Source of the DNA: Hepsetus odoe
Taxonomy: Eukaryota > Chordata > Actinopteri > Characiformes > Hepsetidae
Length of the DNA stretch: 64,000 nucleotides
Assembly: GCA_017165825.1 (NCBI GenBank)
Contig: CM029386.1
Span: 19,897,132-19,961,131 of the forward strand
Direction: 5' to 3'
The first letter of the stretch is position 1. The number at the start of each line of letters is the position of its first letter. A program made the translations under genes and the position numbers. The notes beneath the pieces were generated by a model. That model made no database searches. It worked only from the letters and a program-made list of their open reading frames with translations, and was not told where the DNA came from. Positions 50,201-63,779 of this stretch are shown in pieces.

Positions 50201-51323
50201 TGGTACATGGAGAAAGGGAAGCGGGGGAAGTTGCTCTCTCAGCCAATAGCTCAGCACCAGCAACTGGCCAGCTTCCTACAGGCCCACCAGCACCTCAGCT
50301 GGCTTCATCACATCCACACACAGGACTTCCAGAGTGTAAGTTCCACACACAGTGCAGTGGGAGAACTTGATCATTGTAGATCCTGAACTTCCGTAGCTGT
50401 TCGACTCTAAAGCAAAGATGAAATATAGAATATTGATGTTCAGTAATGATCGGATATTCTTCCTTCCATCCTTTTATTAGCTGTTTTAGTACTTTTAGAC
50501 CATGTGTTCCTTCGAAGTTTCCCTCTCTGACGTTCTCTGGCTCCCCCTGCAGGCCCACCGCACCCTCCACGCCCAGGCTAACATGGAGACCCGTTACTTC
50601 AGCAAGAAGAAAACACTGCTGGCCCTCAGCAAGCTCACGGCGCTGGCCTCAGACATGCCGGAGCAGTTGCAGCACAAACAGCTCGATGGTCAGACCCTCA
50701 GCAGCCGTTTCCTCTTTAGGTTCTCTTCAGGTTCAGGGCAGGCTCGTATCAAACACCTTCTCGGATACTCAAACAGTTTCACGAAGAGCTGGTCTTTTAG
50801 AACGTCCTGCCTTTTGAACCAGTTCTAGATGGGGCTCCTCACACTCCTCCATTTTTAATGTTAGTGAATCATTTAGAGCCGAAACTGAAGCATTTCTAGA
50901 AGATACTTCTAAAGCAGAATAAAGTCATTTGATTCCAGTGCCAGTGATTTATAGCAGTCACTGATTAATTTTAGTAGATAATTCCGATTTTACAGTAGAC
51001 ACTGAAGGAGTCTGACTTTGGTTTTAAAAACGGAGTAATTTTTTATGAAAGATTGAAGTCAGACAGATCGTTTGAGGATTTTCATCCTTTTGGGCCTTTT
51101 TAGAGCAAACAAGCTTTGTTGTTTTCTTTTTTTTTTTATTTCTTTGTTCGATTGATATCTTTAGTTCATTATTTCTGATGTTTGGGGGTTTTTTTGCTTA
51201 GACATTGTGGAGCAGGAGCGCTTCATGCTCCATCAGGAGACTCTACCCAAACAGCTCCTGGAGGAGAAACAACAGAACCCAGACACCATGCCTTTATTGA
51301 GCGCCCACAACCTTATTAATGTA

Positions 51324-51358
<35 letters not shown>

Positions 51359-53885
51359 GATTGTTTTTATTCTCAGTCTGGACAAGGGGTGTTGTGTGCT
51401 GATCAACCATGATCCCAGCCAATGCACTGATCTAGTAGTTTAGGGTGGTGGTGGTCTAGTGGGTAGAATGCTTGTCTATCAACCTATGGCTCAAGAGGTC
51501 CCAGGTTCAAATCAGTGCCTCCAGCACTACCACCACTGGGTTCCTGAGCAAGACCCTTCACCCTGAGTTGCTCCAGGGGGACTGTCCCTGTAATTAGGAC
51601 ATGGAAGTCGCTCTGGATGAGAGCGTCTGTTAAATGCTGCAAATGTAAATGTAAATCTCAAACCATCTTCCTTTTTTGTTGCTCCACTTTATGCCACCAA
51701 AACATCACTGATCTTCATCAAGATGTCTTCAGCAGATCGTTGCCAGATTGGGGGGGGGGGGTGACTGGTTCATGCAGACCATCCCACAGATGCACAGTTG
51801 AACTGAGGTCTGGGGTGTTCGGAGGCCACCTTGAATTATCTCATGCTCCTCAAACCATTCCAGAAGAGTATTTGCAGAGTGGCAGTGTTTCCTGCTGAAG
51901 GACATTGTCATTAGAAAACGCTGTCTCCATGAAGGGGCTTAGTCTTATTTAGGTTGGTAGGTATGTGCACGTACACGTTTTCCCAGCAGATCATGGCTCA
52001 GAGCGTCACATTTCCTCTCCCAGCTTGACTTCTGCTTTGTAGTGCATCCTGGTACCCCATGAACAGGACACACTCACAGCTGCCCTCTGAAAAAAAGGAG
52101 AAATATTCTTCAGACCAGGACACTTAGTGGTCCAGTTCTAAGGTTCAACAGCCTTGTGTAGGTGCTTTCAGTGATGGACAGTGGTTAGCATGGGCACTCT
52201 GACCCATCTGGAGTTATGCTGTGATGCACCGGGTGTTCAAGATCCTTCTACCAGAACCAGCATGAACTTTCTCTGCAGGAGCTCTCTGTGAGCCTTGGTC
52301 ATCCATCTGACAGTAAATAGTCTCTCTCTCTCTCCCTCCCTCTATCCTCTCTTTCTCCTCTCTGCAGTTGTATGTATGTGAGGAGAACCGTGGGGCCAAC
52401 GAGTATGACTTTAAGAAAGCCCTGGACCTGCTGGAATACATAGACAAGGTAACTTCACAGAACCTGTGCGTGTTTTCTAGAGAAAGCGGACTCACTACTC
52501 GTGAGCCATCTCATATCTTTGGTTGAGGTGCTGCACATGTTCTAGAATCCTCAACCCTCGTTTACACTGATCAACGATATTTTCTCTCATTCTCGTGGTT
52601 CTAGAATGTATATTTTTAGAATTTCACCTCCATGTTCACTCTGCTCTAGCATGTTAATCCACCATTGGCATTGTTCTGGAGTGTTCATTAACTCTTGCAT
52701 GTTAATTCCCCAGCTGTTCTAGAACGTTTATCTCCAGTTCATGCTGTTCTAGAATGTTTATTCGTCCCATTCATGCATTCCTCTCCCGTTCACGTTTTCC
52801 TGGAGAGGTTTACCCCTCCCCCCGGTTCTAGAACGTTATCCCCCATTCATACTGTTCTAGATTGTCCTCATTAGACCTGTTCTATGCCATCCCTCTTCAC
52901 ACGTTTTTTGTCAAACATTTTTTCCAAATACTCTTCCCTCGTTCACCCTGCTCTAGATTTACATTTTATGTGGATTATCTGTTCTCGTCAGAATTGGAAT
53001 CGGTTAGAGATCGAGGGGTCAGTGTGCCCGTCTCTGATTGGTTTGATCTCTGTGTCTGCAGGAAGATGCCGTCGATCTTGACGCTCTGAAGCGGGAAATT
53101 TTCAGCAAAGCGCTGAAGAAAGACTGGAAAGAGAAGTACGGATGCAATCCATCGCTGTTAAAACAACCACTGTAGATCATAACTGCTCTTCAGGATTGCT
53201 TGTGACTCTTTCTGAATCTGTCTCAGCATGTCTCTGCTAAAGTGATTGGTCGATGGCTGATGGGTTTGTGTTGGTTTATTGATCGTAGCTGGTCCGCGTC
53301 GGATGGCACTGATGATCCTCTTGAAGCGGCCAAAGACAGCATCTTCGTTAAAATTCTCCAGAAACTCGTTCAGGAAGGTACAGTTAGCTTTTTTATTTGG
53401 CTTATGTTCAAGTTTAAAGTGTTCATTGAGCAGATGTTGGCTGGCTTTTAGCTTTTCTAATTTGGCCCATGTTTATAGAGAGCAGTGTCAGGAACCACAC
53501 GAGCAGAGTGCTGGATTTGGAAATTGCATCCTGATCTGATACCGTTGGGGTTTAATAAGATTTGATGAAAAGCTTGCATCTTGCAGTTTGGAACACTACC
53601 TAGTATTTAAGCCTCAGGAGCAAAAGCATAAAAAATAACTGGTGGAAAAGAAGAAAATAATTGCATTTAAGTTGGACAAATCAAAATCGAATATTTTACC
53701 CAAACCGTTCAGCGCGGATTAGTGTCCTGAGCAAAAGTAAAGCAGTAAATTTCACCTTAAACATGGCTGATCAGCTACTATTGGTGAAAGTTACATTATT
53801 TTTTTAACTGAAATTGCAAAATGTGATATCCTTCTTGATTCTGAATTATCAACCTTTTATTAACAATCCTCTGTCTGTCTGTCTG

Positions 53886-53930
<45 letters not shown>

Positions 53931-54064
53931 TTCCCCTGCAGTCGTATCTGCCGGACGTGAAGGATCTGCTGCAGGCGGAAGAGCTGGACTGCCTCAAATC
54001 CAAGCCCTTCTTCGAGTTTCTGCTGAGAGCAAACTACGAGCACTACCTCACGTCTCAGATCTGA
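36691..54064 (+). CDS. nup133: NUP133, Y-complex nucleoporin (complete span; exon 1 end frame-broken as read)
   Basis: Nup133 is a scaffold nucleoporin of the Nup107-160 (Y) complex. Exons: 36691-36810, 39692-39914, 40751-40855, 41084-41215, 41397-41567, 42792-42947, 43440-43510, 43744-43891, 44337-44487, 45388-45545, 45797-45888, 46245-46405, 46943-47037, 47142-47360, 47498-47620, 48008-48107, 48258-48509, 49048-49181, 50177-50335, 50553-50688, 51202-51320, 52368-52448, 53062-53135, 53289-53377, 53928-54064. Exons 2-25 join in frame. Exon 1 as written ends in phase 0 where exon 2 needs phase 2; adding the 5 nt present in repeat copies gives 1136 aa (human 1156). Landmarks: RGTPTR and FGSSLPVKVMEAL (exon 2); the membrane-curvature ALPS helix QGMLSGIGRRVSSLFG (exon 5) in the N-terminal beta-propeller; DYPASDPRWAESVP (exon 12); the helical C-domain with EHAEKLSAAVVLKNHH, CDFDILVQMCEQTDNQ and FLFRWYMEKGKRGKLLSQPI. 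Poly(A) signal at 54177. Confidence 0.95.
36770..38306. repeat. Minisatellite containing nup133 exon 1 end plus splice donor
   Basis: About 19 units plus one partial unit. Each is ctactgttctccccccgg then aggggttcactaccaaccgg, then gtacagtac and an (ac)n run. The first unit is the 3' end of nup133 exon 1 itself, so coding sequence and donor are part of the repeat. Near-identical full units lie at 37564, 38037, 38107 and 38180; units in the middle show scattered indels. Confidence 0.93.
38307..39565. repeat. ACACTATACACC-type satellite in nup133 intron 1
   Basis: Low-complexity array of (ac)n mixed with actatacactacac and actatacacaccatacac motifs. It embeds a larger sub-repeat (ggattaaag, acactacag, accacatacttcagaaac) seen at about 38997-39050 and 39085-39140. 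The Tyr/His/Thr-rich reading frames are repeat artefacts. Confidence 0.9.
40088..40566 (-). mobile_element. Non-LTR retrotransposon 3' end (copy 4)
   Basis: Reverse-oriented copy in nup133 intron 2. The minus strand reads RREPARVKGKVYRAVVRPAI, then LRWFGHVQRRDEEYIGRRML, and ends at the gcgacccctaaac tail. It is among the least decayed of the four. Confidence 0.88.
41625..42118 (+). repeat. Two SINE family A copies in tandem
   Basis: One copy ends with tagtcactttcactttccc at about 41839 and a second starts at once (ggggcagcagtggcctagtg) and runs to about 42118. The second contains an insertion (aagacgaggtgtaaaaacag) in its linker. Both lie in nup133 intron 5. Confidence 0.83.
43213..43412 (+). 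repeat. SINE family A, degraded
   Basis: Ends about 28 bp before nup133 exon 7; its tail lacks the usual cactttcac. Confidence 0.72.
45985..46145 (+). repeat. SINE family A, headless
   Basis: Starts at cccagaccagtaggttagcc, so the tRNA-like head is truncated. Lies in nup133 intron 11. Confidence 0.75.
47812..47942 (-). repeat. SINE family A, tailless
   Basis: Reverse copy with head and gagcaaggtaacgtcccc body but no 3' tail. Lies in nup133 intron 15. Confidence 0.78.
49928..50140 (+). repeat. SINE family A
   Basis: Copy with a deleted B-box; its tail ends about 35 bp before nup133 exon 19. Confidence 0.8.
51440..51656 (+). repeat. SINE family B
   Basis: The best full plus-strand copy of this family: ggtggtggtctagtgggtag head, ggtcccaggttcaaatcag B-box and an aaatgtaaatgtaaat tail. 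Confidence 0.85.
51700..52310 (-). mobile_element. Tc1-like transposase remnant
   Basis: The minus strand contains the decayed DDE-transposase signature derived from PDLNPIEHLW (here cagacctcagttcaactgtg at about 51809-51790), with flanking transposase-like sequence. Many frameshifts are present. It fills most of nup133 intron 21 and is a relic. Confidence 0.7.
52560..52870. repeat. Degenerate ~45-bp minisatellite (TGTTCTAGAATGTT)
   Basis: The core tgttctagaatgtttatt followed by cccattcatg-type sequence recurs about seven times in nup133 intron 22. Confidence 0.75.
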
Positions 54065-54176
54065 CCTCCAGCCTCCGCTTCACACCTTCACACCTTCCCA
54101 GCTGTTTCTATAGGACCTTACACCTTTTCTACTCTTTATTTTTTGGGAGGCGGGGAGCCTCTCGTTCTGCGCTTTC

Positions 54177-54182
54177 AATAAA
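54177..54182 (+). terminator. nup133: nup133 polyadenylation signal
   Basis: AATAAA lies 113 bases after the TGA stop at 54062-54064, within T-rich 3' UTR sequence. Confidence 0.75.
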
Positions 54183-54605
54183 TGGTTTATTTCTGTACTC
54201 CGCTGGTCCGGCCTGCTCTCAAACAGATCGATTATTTACCAAATGAAATCTGACCTTTTGCTGGAAGCCCAGATAAACGAATGGCTTTCCTGAGGAACAG
54301 GCCAGTTACGCTTAGTTGTACTGTCTCCTTAAACGATCACAATCAGAGCGATCGTTTAGAAGAGGACGAGAAACCAGAGGTGGGACATTCCAGGAAAATG
54401 CTTCCTTATACTGGGAATTGGGAAAGATTTCAAGAAACTCTTTACATTATTTTGTTATTATTATAGTTTTATCATTAGCTTTCCATGCACTTTTAATCGT
54501 TCGTATAAAAAAAAAAAAAAAAATGGAAATTTGAAGGATTCGAAGTGAATTTGTGTGTGAGAGAGGAAGGAGCCAGCAGCTGATCGTCTCTCAGCAGCAG
54601 AAAGG

Positions 54606-54657
<52 letters not shown>

Positions 54658-56068
54658 ATAGTTGAGAGGGGTTAAACTAGGTGTCTCAACAGTAAATAGC
54701 TGGTGCAGCATGTGGTTCTCAGGGACGCCCTATATGGCTCTGAGCCCCTGAAAGGACTCATCCTTTAGATTCTGAATGGACACCAGTCTGATCTCACTGA
54801 ACTGAATCAAAGCTAAAGGCCACATTTTAACCTGCTCTGTGTCTGGAGGGTCGACACAGGCTGATTGAGATACAGACGTCTGCCGTACTTACAACGAGCA
54901 TGTTTTAAGTCTTTTATATGGATGCTTTAAGCAGTTGCTTGTGTGTGTGTGTGTGTGCGCGCGTTATATCTAGGCCTCAAATGTAAGAAAGAAAATAACA
55001 TTGATACCCTTTTGTAGATCTCTGGGATTTCTAACTTCTAACCTGTTCGGACAAAGTCTGGAGTATCTCTGACTTTCAGTGTTGAATCCCAGTAGTTAAT
55101 TTCCCAGAAAGCAATTCTGCAGAATTTGGATAAAAGGTTCCTTTAGCAGTTCATTTTGGGTCATTTCCTCTTGATCCCTAATTGTGAAATTGTGGAAAAT
55201 TGGTGAAAAATGCGGCAATTATTTTCCCAAGACATCAAAATGTTAGCAGTTAAGTCCATTTGTGTAGTTGGACCTTTGAGAAGTCTGATGCCCGTCTAAT
55301 GAATTCGATACGTGGCTCCAGTACCAGTTTATTCATTAGTGACAGCTGTGGGTAAACAGTTTAAACGGTGCTTCCAGAGTGTAAATGAAGATAAATCCTG
55401 GCCTGTCCAAACACTCCGTCCCTGAAACGTGCTTCACTGTCACTGTCCATTTGGCACACCTCGTCCATGCACACTCACCCAGTGCACTGGGGTACCCGTT
55501 TCAGGAAAGCAGGCTTTGCTCTGAGCGGAGGTTTCGGTCAAATTCAGCTCCCCCTCTTCTTTTCAGGCTCGCCTGCCTGCACAGCTGTGGTGTCCATAAA
55601 CTTTTGACCAGCATAGATCAACATAGTATGAATGGAATTACTGAAGAAAGAGTGGCACATAACATATTCATGTTATGTCCGAACCCCGTAGTGTAAAAAG
55701 TGACCCGACAGTAACTGGCAGTGAGCGCGGCGATGAGCTACAGCCAATACGAAAACCGTAATTTTTCTTTTCATATTCTTACCGTTCTAGTTTTTGCCCA
55801 AAGTATAAATAAGGAATGGTTTACTAAGTATAAACGGTATCTTCCTTAAAATATTCAGGACTATTTTCCAAATCTATTATGAATTATTATTATTATGTCT
55901 ATTGGAAGTGATTGGGTATTTATTTGATTTGATGAATTCAGGAACAAATGAATGTTATGTAAATGAAATGAACCCCCTGGGCCTGCGCTGAATGCCTTGA
56001 ATGAGTGAAAGAGTCAGAATGTGTGTGTGTGTGTGTGTGTGGCCACACACTCTGCCTGCTGTCGAGCT
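54183..56068. other. nup133-acta1 intergenic region
   Basis: I see no gene. It contains a poly(A) run (54508-54524), a (tc)n run (54611-54654), TG runs (54940-54960, 56020-56042) and a unique-looking remainder. Confidence 0.6.
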
Positions 56069-56174
56069 CCATACATGGAGGCTCCTGAGCTCACGAGGCT
56101 GAAGGCCCAAATAGGGCAGGGTGCTGCGGGGCGACAGGACGGGGGTGTGAGGAGTGCTGGGGGGTGTATTTAAA
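56069..56174 (+). promoter_or_regulatory. acta1: acta1 core promoter: CArG-like boxes and TATA
   Basis: CCATACATGG (56069-56078) and CCCAAATAGG (56106-56115) each match the SRF CArG box with one mismatch. A TATA-like TATTTAAA is at 56167-56174. If transcription starts about 56197, the second CArG sits near -86, the position of the proximal CArG in vertebrate skeletal actin promoters. Function is inferred from spacing and family knowledge. Confidence 0.65.
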
Positions 56175-56196
56175 CTCCAGCAGGGACGTAGCTGGA

Positions 56197-56246
56197 AGCA
56201 GCAGCGGCGGCTCAGAGTGTCTCCTACAGCAGAAACCACCCAGCAG
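56197..56246 (+). other. acta1: acta1 non-coding exon 1
   Basis: The sequence about 25-75 bp past the TATA-like box ends in CAGCAG|gtaaga at 56247. Vertebrate skeletal actin genes have a short non-coding exon 1 and a first intron upstream of the ATG exon, as here. The 5' end is estimated from the TATA position. Confidence 0.7.
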
Positions 56247-57180
56247 GTAAGACACACACGGGGACTCAACTGGGACATCACAGTGGACATCACTCTGCTC
56301 AAACGTGTGGAAGGCAGTGTGTTGGGAGCCTGTGGCATTTCAGAAATAAGTAGAAAATAGAGTGGATACAGTTCAAACGGAGGACTAAGGCCGGAAACTA
56401 ATAAACTAGAGATTATAGAAGTAACAACACTAATACCCAGTATAATAGGTATACAGTGTTTAATATTAATTATCTTTATGCTGTATAAAATGGTAATAAC
56501 TATGTTACAATACAACTCAGTACATAAATTAATAATAAATATATATGATAGTAATAGTCACTAGATGATACCTATTCGGTATAATTAAATCAAATTCTGT
56601 ATAATAGGAATAAACTATTTCCTGGAGACAACAGTAATACTCTAAAATAGTAATAGAGTGGTCCTCCATTCATCCATTCATTATCTGAGCTTGTCCTAAC
56701 CTGTGTCCCGTGCGCCTGTCCCAGACCTCGCAGAGGTCCCCAGATTTCAGGAAAGTCCTTTATAGTTTACTTTTTAAAAACTGCTTACTCAGCAGAATAT
56801 CTGATGACCTCTTATGCTCTGAAGCAGCACAGTCCAGACAGTGCCATCCTCCAAATAACCTTTCTAATCTGCCAAATTAAGGCAGTTTCTTAGAATTATC
56901 AGATTATTATTAGAGTTATTCTGCAGGGTCTTCACACTTAAATTGACCAGATCTGATCTGGATTAACACCGTCCACACGATTCAGATCAACAGGACCCAA
57001 ACGAGCTCTTTAATCTGGTTAAAATGAGAATTTAATTTAAATTTAAATGAATTAAATTCTATCAGAATCAGGATTTTATTCCCTTATTATTGTTTGCCGG
57101 CTTCTCGCTTGAATTTTTTTAACTCTACCTTAAAACCCCTTAAACACCTTAAATTGTACAAGTGCCAGAATGCTAAATGC

Positions 57181-57660
57181 TGCACAATTTAAGGTGGAAA
57201 GGTAAATTATTGCAAATATTTAAATGTAACTTCTGCAGAATTTAAGGTGGAAAGCTTATATGTAACCACTGGGGAATTTAAGGTGGAAAAGAACATTTCA
57301 AATGTATGTATTTGGATATAACTGTTGCAGGATTTAAGGTGGAAACGAAAATGGGAGTATTTGAGTGTAATTGCAGCAGAATTTAAGCAGGAGAGGAAAA
57401 TCATAACACAAGTATTGTATCGTTTAAGGAGGAAATAAGAAAATCTGATGCAAGTATTTAAATGTCTACAAGCTAAAAGTATGTTTGAAATACTTGGCTG
57501 GTGTTAAAATATTCAGTTTAATAAACTCCACATTTAAAGTGAGTATATTAAATAGTAACTGATTCCTTAAACTGGCTGTGTATGTTACAGGCTCTACCAT
57601 TTAAGGTGGTAATTTAAGTGCTTAGGTGTAAAACTGCACCATTTAAGGTGGACTATAACA
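57181..57660. repeat. Degenerate minisatellite with TTTAAGGTGGA core in acta1 intron 1
   Basis: The motif atttaaggtgga occurs about eight times with irregular 40-60 bp spacing, each time after gcag- or ctgca-type sequence and before aaatgtaac-type sequence. The last copy ends 30 bp from coding exon 2. Confidence 0.75.
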
Positions 57661-57690
57661 AGTTTGATGTGTGTGTCTGTGTGATTGTAG

Positions 57691-60773
<3,083 letters not shown>

Positions 60774-61149
60774 GCTGCTCCTCAGTTTCTCTTTTCCTCC
60801 TTCACGAGCAGGAGTTCGGATCCGGGATCCTGCGGCTGGACTGCCACACTCTCAACCTTCGGAGACGTCCACATCCGCTCCCAAAGGAACGTAACACTCT
60901 AATGCTACGGAGAACCACACTGAGTGCTACTCCTACCAAACAGTACCAAATAGATGGACTCTGGAACCAACGACCACTTTAGGAACCATTTCAGGTCATA
61001 TTTACTGTAAAAAATTGACAAACTTGAACATCAGGGCAGCTGCTTTGGGCTGCGTCTTTCCGCAATTTGCCAAATGGACAGACCTCCGTCGTCCACTGTC
61101 CATTTGCTTTCCTACCTCTCTCTGTCCTCAACCCAGTGAGCAACAGACA

Positions 61150-61155
61150 AATAAA
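61150..61155 (+). terminator. acta1: acta1 polyadenylation signal
   Basis: AATAAA lies 377 bases after the TAA stop (60771-60773). It is at the edge of a segment duplicated in intron 5. Confidence 0.65.
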
Positions 61156-61814
61156 ATTCGGAAATATATTTCTAAATGTGGTGGATGTCGTTCCATGCGT
61201 CTGCTTGATTATTTGTGTCAGGAAACACCAAGAAGGTGATGCTAAGGGGATGAGATGATTCATGACCTTAGTGATGAATCACAGTCAGGTTTTCTGAGCA
61301 TGTTATGGATGTTGCAGTAATTAAAGAGCTAATATGTCCCCCTTAAGCCCAAGCCCTTCACCTCGTTTATGAATGATGAAGCTGTTAGCGAAGTCCTTCA
61401 GTGTGAGATTAAGCTCAGAAGGTTATTAAATGAAACAGCCAATGTTTTTGACACTTTTGAGAAGATAATGACCTAAAATATGAACTTTTTTTTATCCTTT
61501 TAGGGTGAAATGATGCATGCATTCATCCATTCAGCACCACTGGAAGAAAAAAAATCTGGGTCATTAAAGTGAGAAGTTGGTGGAATTTCCCTTTAATGTC
61601 CTGCAGATTGTCCGTCCAGCTGATTACCAGATCTTTATATGGACTCACTTAACAAACTGACACTGAGAAGTGTCGTATTTAGTCACCACCTTTCCGTGGT
61701 TCTCAAGTGTTCTAGATACATCGTGTAAGTGTAGAAGAAATGAACACTGTTCAAAAAAGCAGAAAAAGCAAGGGATTTGGTTGGAGGAAGAGGGTGATTC
61801 ACTGAACTTGTAAT

Positions 61815-61872
61815 AGACTATCTATCTATCTATCTATCTATCTATCCATCCATCCATCCATCCAACTATCGA
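61815..61872. repeat. (TCTA)n(TCCA)n microsatellite
   Basis: Perfect tetranucleotide run switching from tcta to tcca. Confidence 0.9.
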
Positions 61873-61934
61873 TCTAAAATTCAGATTACAAATTTGTCTA
61901 GGACTATTACTTGTAACTTGTATTATTACTGAGG

Positions 61935-62518
61935 AGGGTATTTCTAATAAATTGGCCACTGAAGGGGAGCACATGGGGTGTTTCTAATAAAGTGGCCAAT
62001 AGAAGGGAAGCACAAGTGGATGTTTCTAATAAAGTGGCCCTGTAAGAAGAGCAAATATATGTGAAAGTGACTATTCTTGTCACATGGGACAGCCATTGAA
62101 AGTGCCTGGGGAGCAGTGATGGGGACAGTTCCTTGCTCAAGGGTGCCTCAGGGTAACATACTGGTCTGGGATTTGAACCAAGAGCAATGTTTGCCCCGTG
62201 TGAGGATGTTTCTAATAAAGTGGCCAGAGAGGGGGAGCGCAAGTTGTGTTTCTATTAAAATGACCATTTCGGAGACGCAAAATGGGTGTTTCTAATAAAG
62301 TGGCCACTGACAGGGGACCACATGTGGGTGTTTCTAATAAAGTGGCCAATAAGAGGGAAGCAAAAGTGGGTGTTTCTAATAAACTGGCCACCTCGGTGGA
62401 GCAAAAAGGCTGTTTCTAATAAAGAGGCCACTGATGGGGAGCGCATATGGGTGTTTCCAATAAAGTGGCCATATAGAGGGAAGCACAAGGGGTGTTTCTA
62501 ATAAAGTGGCCAGCGAGG
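61935..62518. repeat. 42-bp minisatellite with an AATAAA in nearly every unit
   Basis: Eleven units of tgtttctaataaagtggcca + about 20 bp of ctgaaggggagcacatggg type. A minus-strand SINE (about 62058-62185) splits units three and four. In plus sense nearly every unit carries AATAAA. Confidence 0.9.
62058..62185 (-). repeat. SINE family A inside the 42-bp array
   Basis: Reverse copy with shortened tail and head, breaking the regular 42-bp period. Confidence 0.78.
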
Positions 62519-62559
62519 GTAGCTATCTACATGCTCGCTGTAGTTTCGCCCTCTAAACC

Positions 62560-62789
62560 AATCAGGCGTTACGGTGCGCCTGCCTGCCTGGCTGCCTCCC
62601 GCGCATGCGCAGAGCGAGCCACGGAGGAGTTGTTTATTCCAGCGAGTCGCGCGCCTTAGAATAAACAGGTCAGGAAGGAAAACAAACGCCTGTTCTTTTC
62701 TGCAGGACTGACTGAGCGCGAGGCGGAGAGATGCAGGAGAAGGGTCTTCCTCTCAGCTGTGATCAGGAGCTGTAAGGACTGTGAAGAAG
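62560..62789 (+). promoter_or_regulatory. Orphan GC-rich promoter with probable non-coding first exon
   Basis: The sequence turns GC- and CpG-rich and contains GCGCATGCGC (62601-62610), an NRF1 palindrome. A purine-rich stretch then ends in GTGAAGAAG|gtgagg at 62790, a strong donor. No long frame follows before the window ends, so this is most likely the leader exon and promoter of a plus-strand gene to the right. I do not recognise the gene. Confidence 0.5.
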
Positions 62790-63584
62790 GTGAGGTTTGA
62801 GCTGCCATTGTATTAAAGCTTGTAAAAGCTGTAAACAGCAGCAGCTGTTGTTGTTTACACACTCAGAGAGAGCAGGTAAACACAGTAAAACCCCCTGGGC
62901 AGAGGATGCCCACCAACCTGCTCATCACATTGCACCAGAGAGCATTGCTTCTGTGCAGGGCAAGGCAGTGAAAGGCAATATTTTTGACTATTATTGTCTT
63001 GATCGCAGCTTTTAAAGGCATCTAGACACACACCAGGTGATGCTCCTGCACAAGAAGAAGGAGAGTGAGCCTCCATGCTGAAGCTGCAGGAATGGGAGGT
63101 GTGGGAATGGTCACCGTGGAAACCTCAGCTGATGTATTATGTAAGGCATATAAATAAATAATGTAGGTCAGAGCAGCTGGGCTGCTGGAAAGCACGGTGA
63201 CTGGGATAAGGAGGATAACGTTCCTCAGCTCATGTCATCCCATCTCATCTCATCCCATCACAGAGAGCTCCTAGTAAAATGGCTGTAATGAGTCAGGCTG
63301 GCAGAGGCCTCTGAGTTTTTAAAAGGCCCCCGTCACTCAGGAATGAGGCCGAGAGAAGACAGATGTCAGTCTGTTTTCCATTTCGAGCTGGATCAGTCAG
63401 ATAAAGTGCTGAAAACATGGATAAAAGGGGCTCGGCGGGGCTTAATGTACTAGAACATTGTTTTTGTCCGAAACAGAAAAATGAGAAAACGGTAATCCGA
63501 AGACGGCGCAGTAAATTTTTCATTAGGTTTGTGTGGCTTCGTTAGAAGCCGCAGCTCAGAGCAGAAGTCCTGAGATGTAAACAT
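62790..63584. other. Unassigned right flank
   Basis: Downstream of the orphan donor at 62790 I find no further exon. The stretch is non-repetitive except for small catctcatc repeats near 63235-63260. It is probably first-intron sequence of the unidentified gene to the right. Confidence 0.4.
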
Positions 63585-63778
63585 GGCAGCATGGTGGCAC
63601 ACTGATCCCTCACAGCGAGAAGGTCCTGGATTCGATTCCCAGAAGGGGCAGTCTGGGTTCTTTCTGCATGGACGTGTTCTCCCCGTTTCCTCCAGCTTCC
63701 TTTTCCTCCTACCGTCCAAAGACATGCAGGTCAGGTGGACTGGAGATCATAAATTGACCCCCAGGTGTGAGTGTGTAT
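63585..63778 (+). repeat. Family C repeat, head and middle
   Basis: ctggattcgattcccag head, gttctccccgtttcctcc and gacatgcaggtcaggtggac. It runs straight into the SINE at 63780. Confidence 0.75.
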
Positions 63779-63779
63779 A

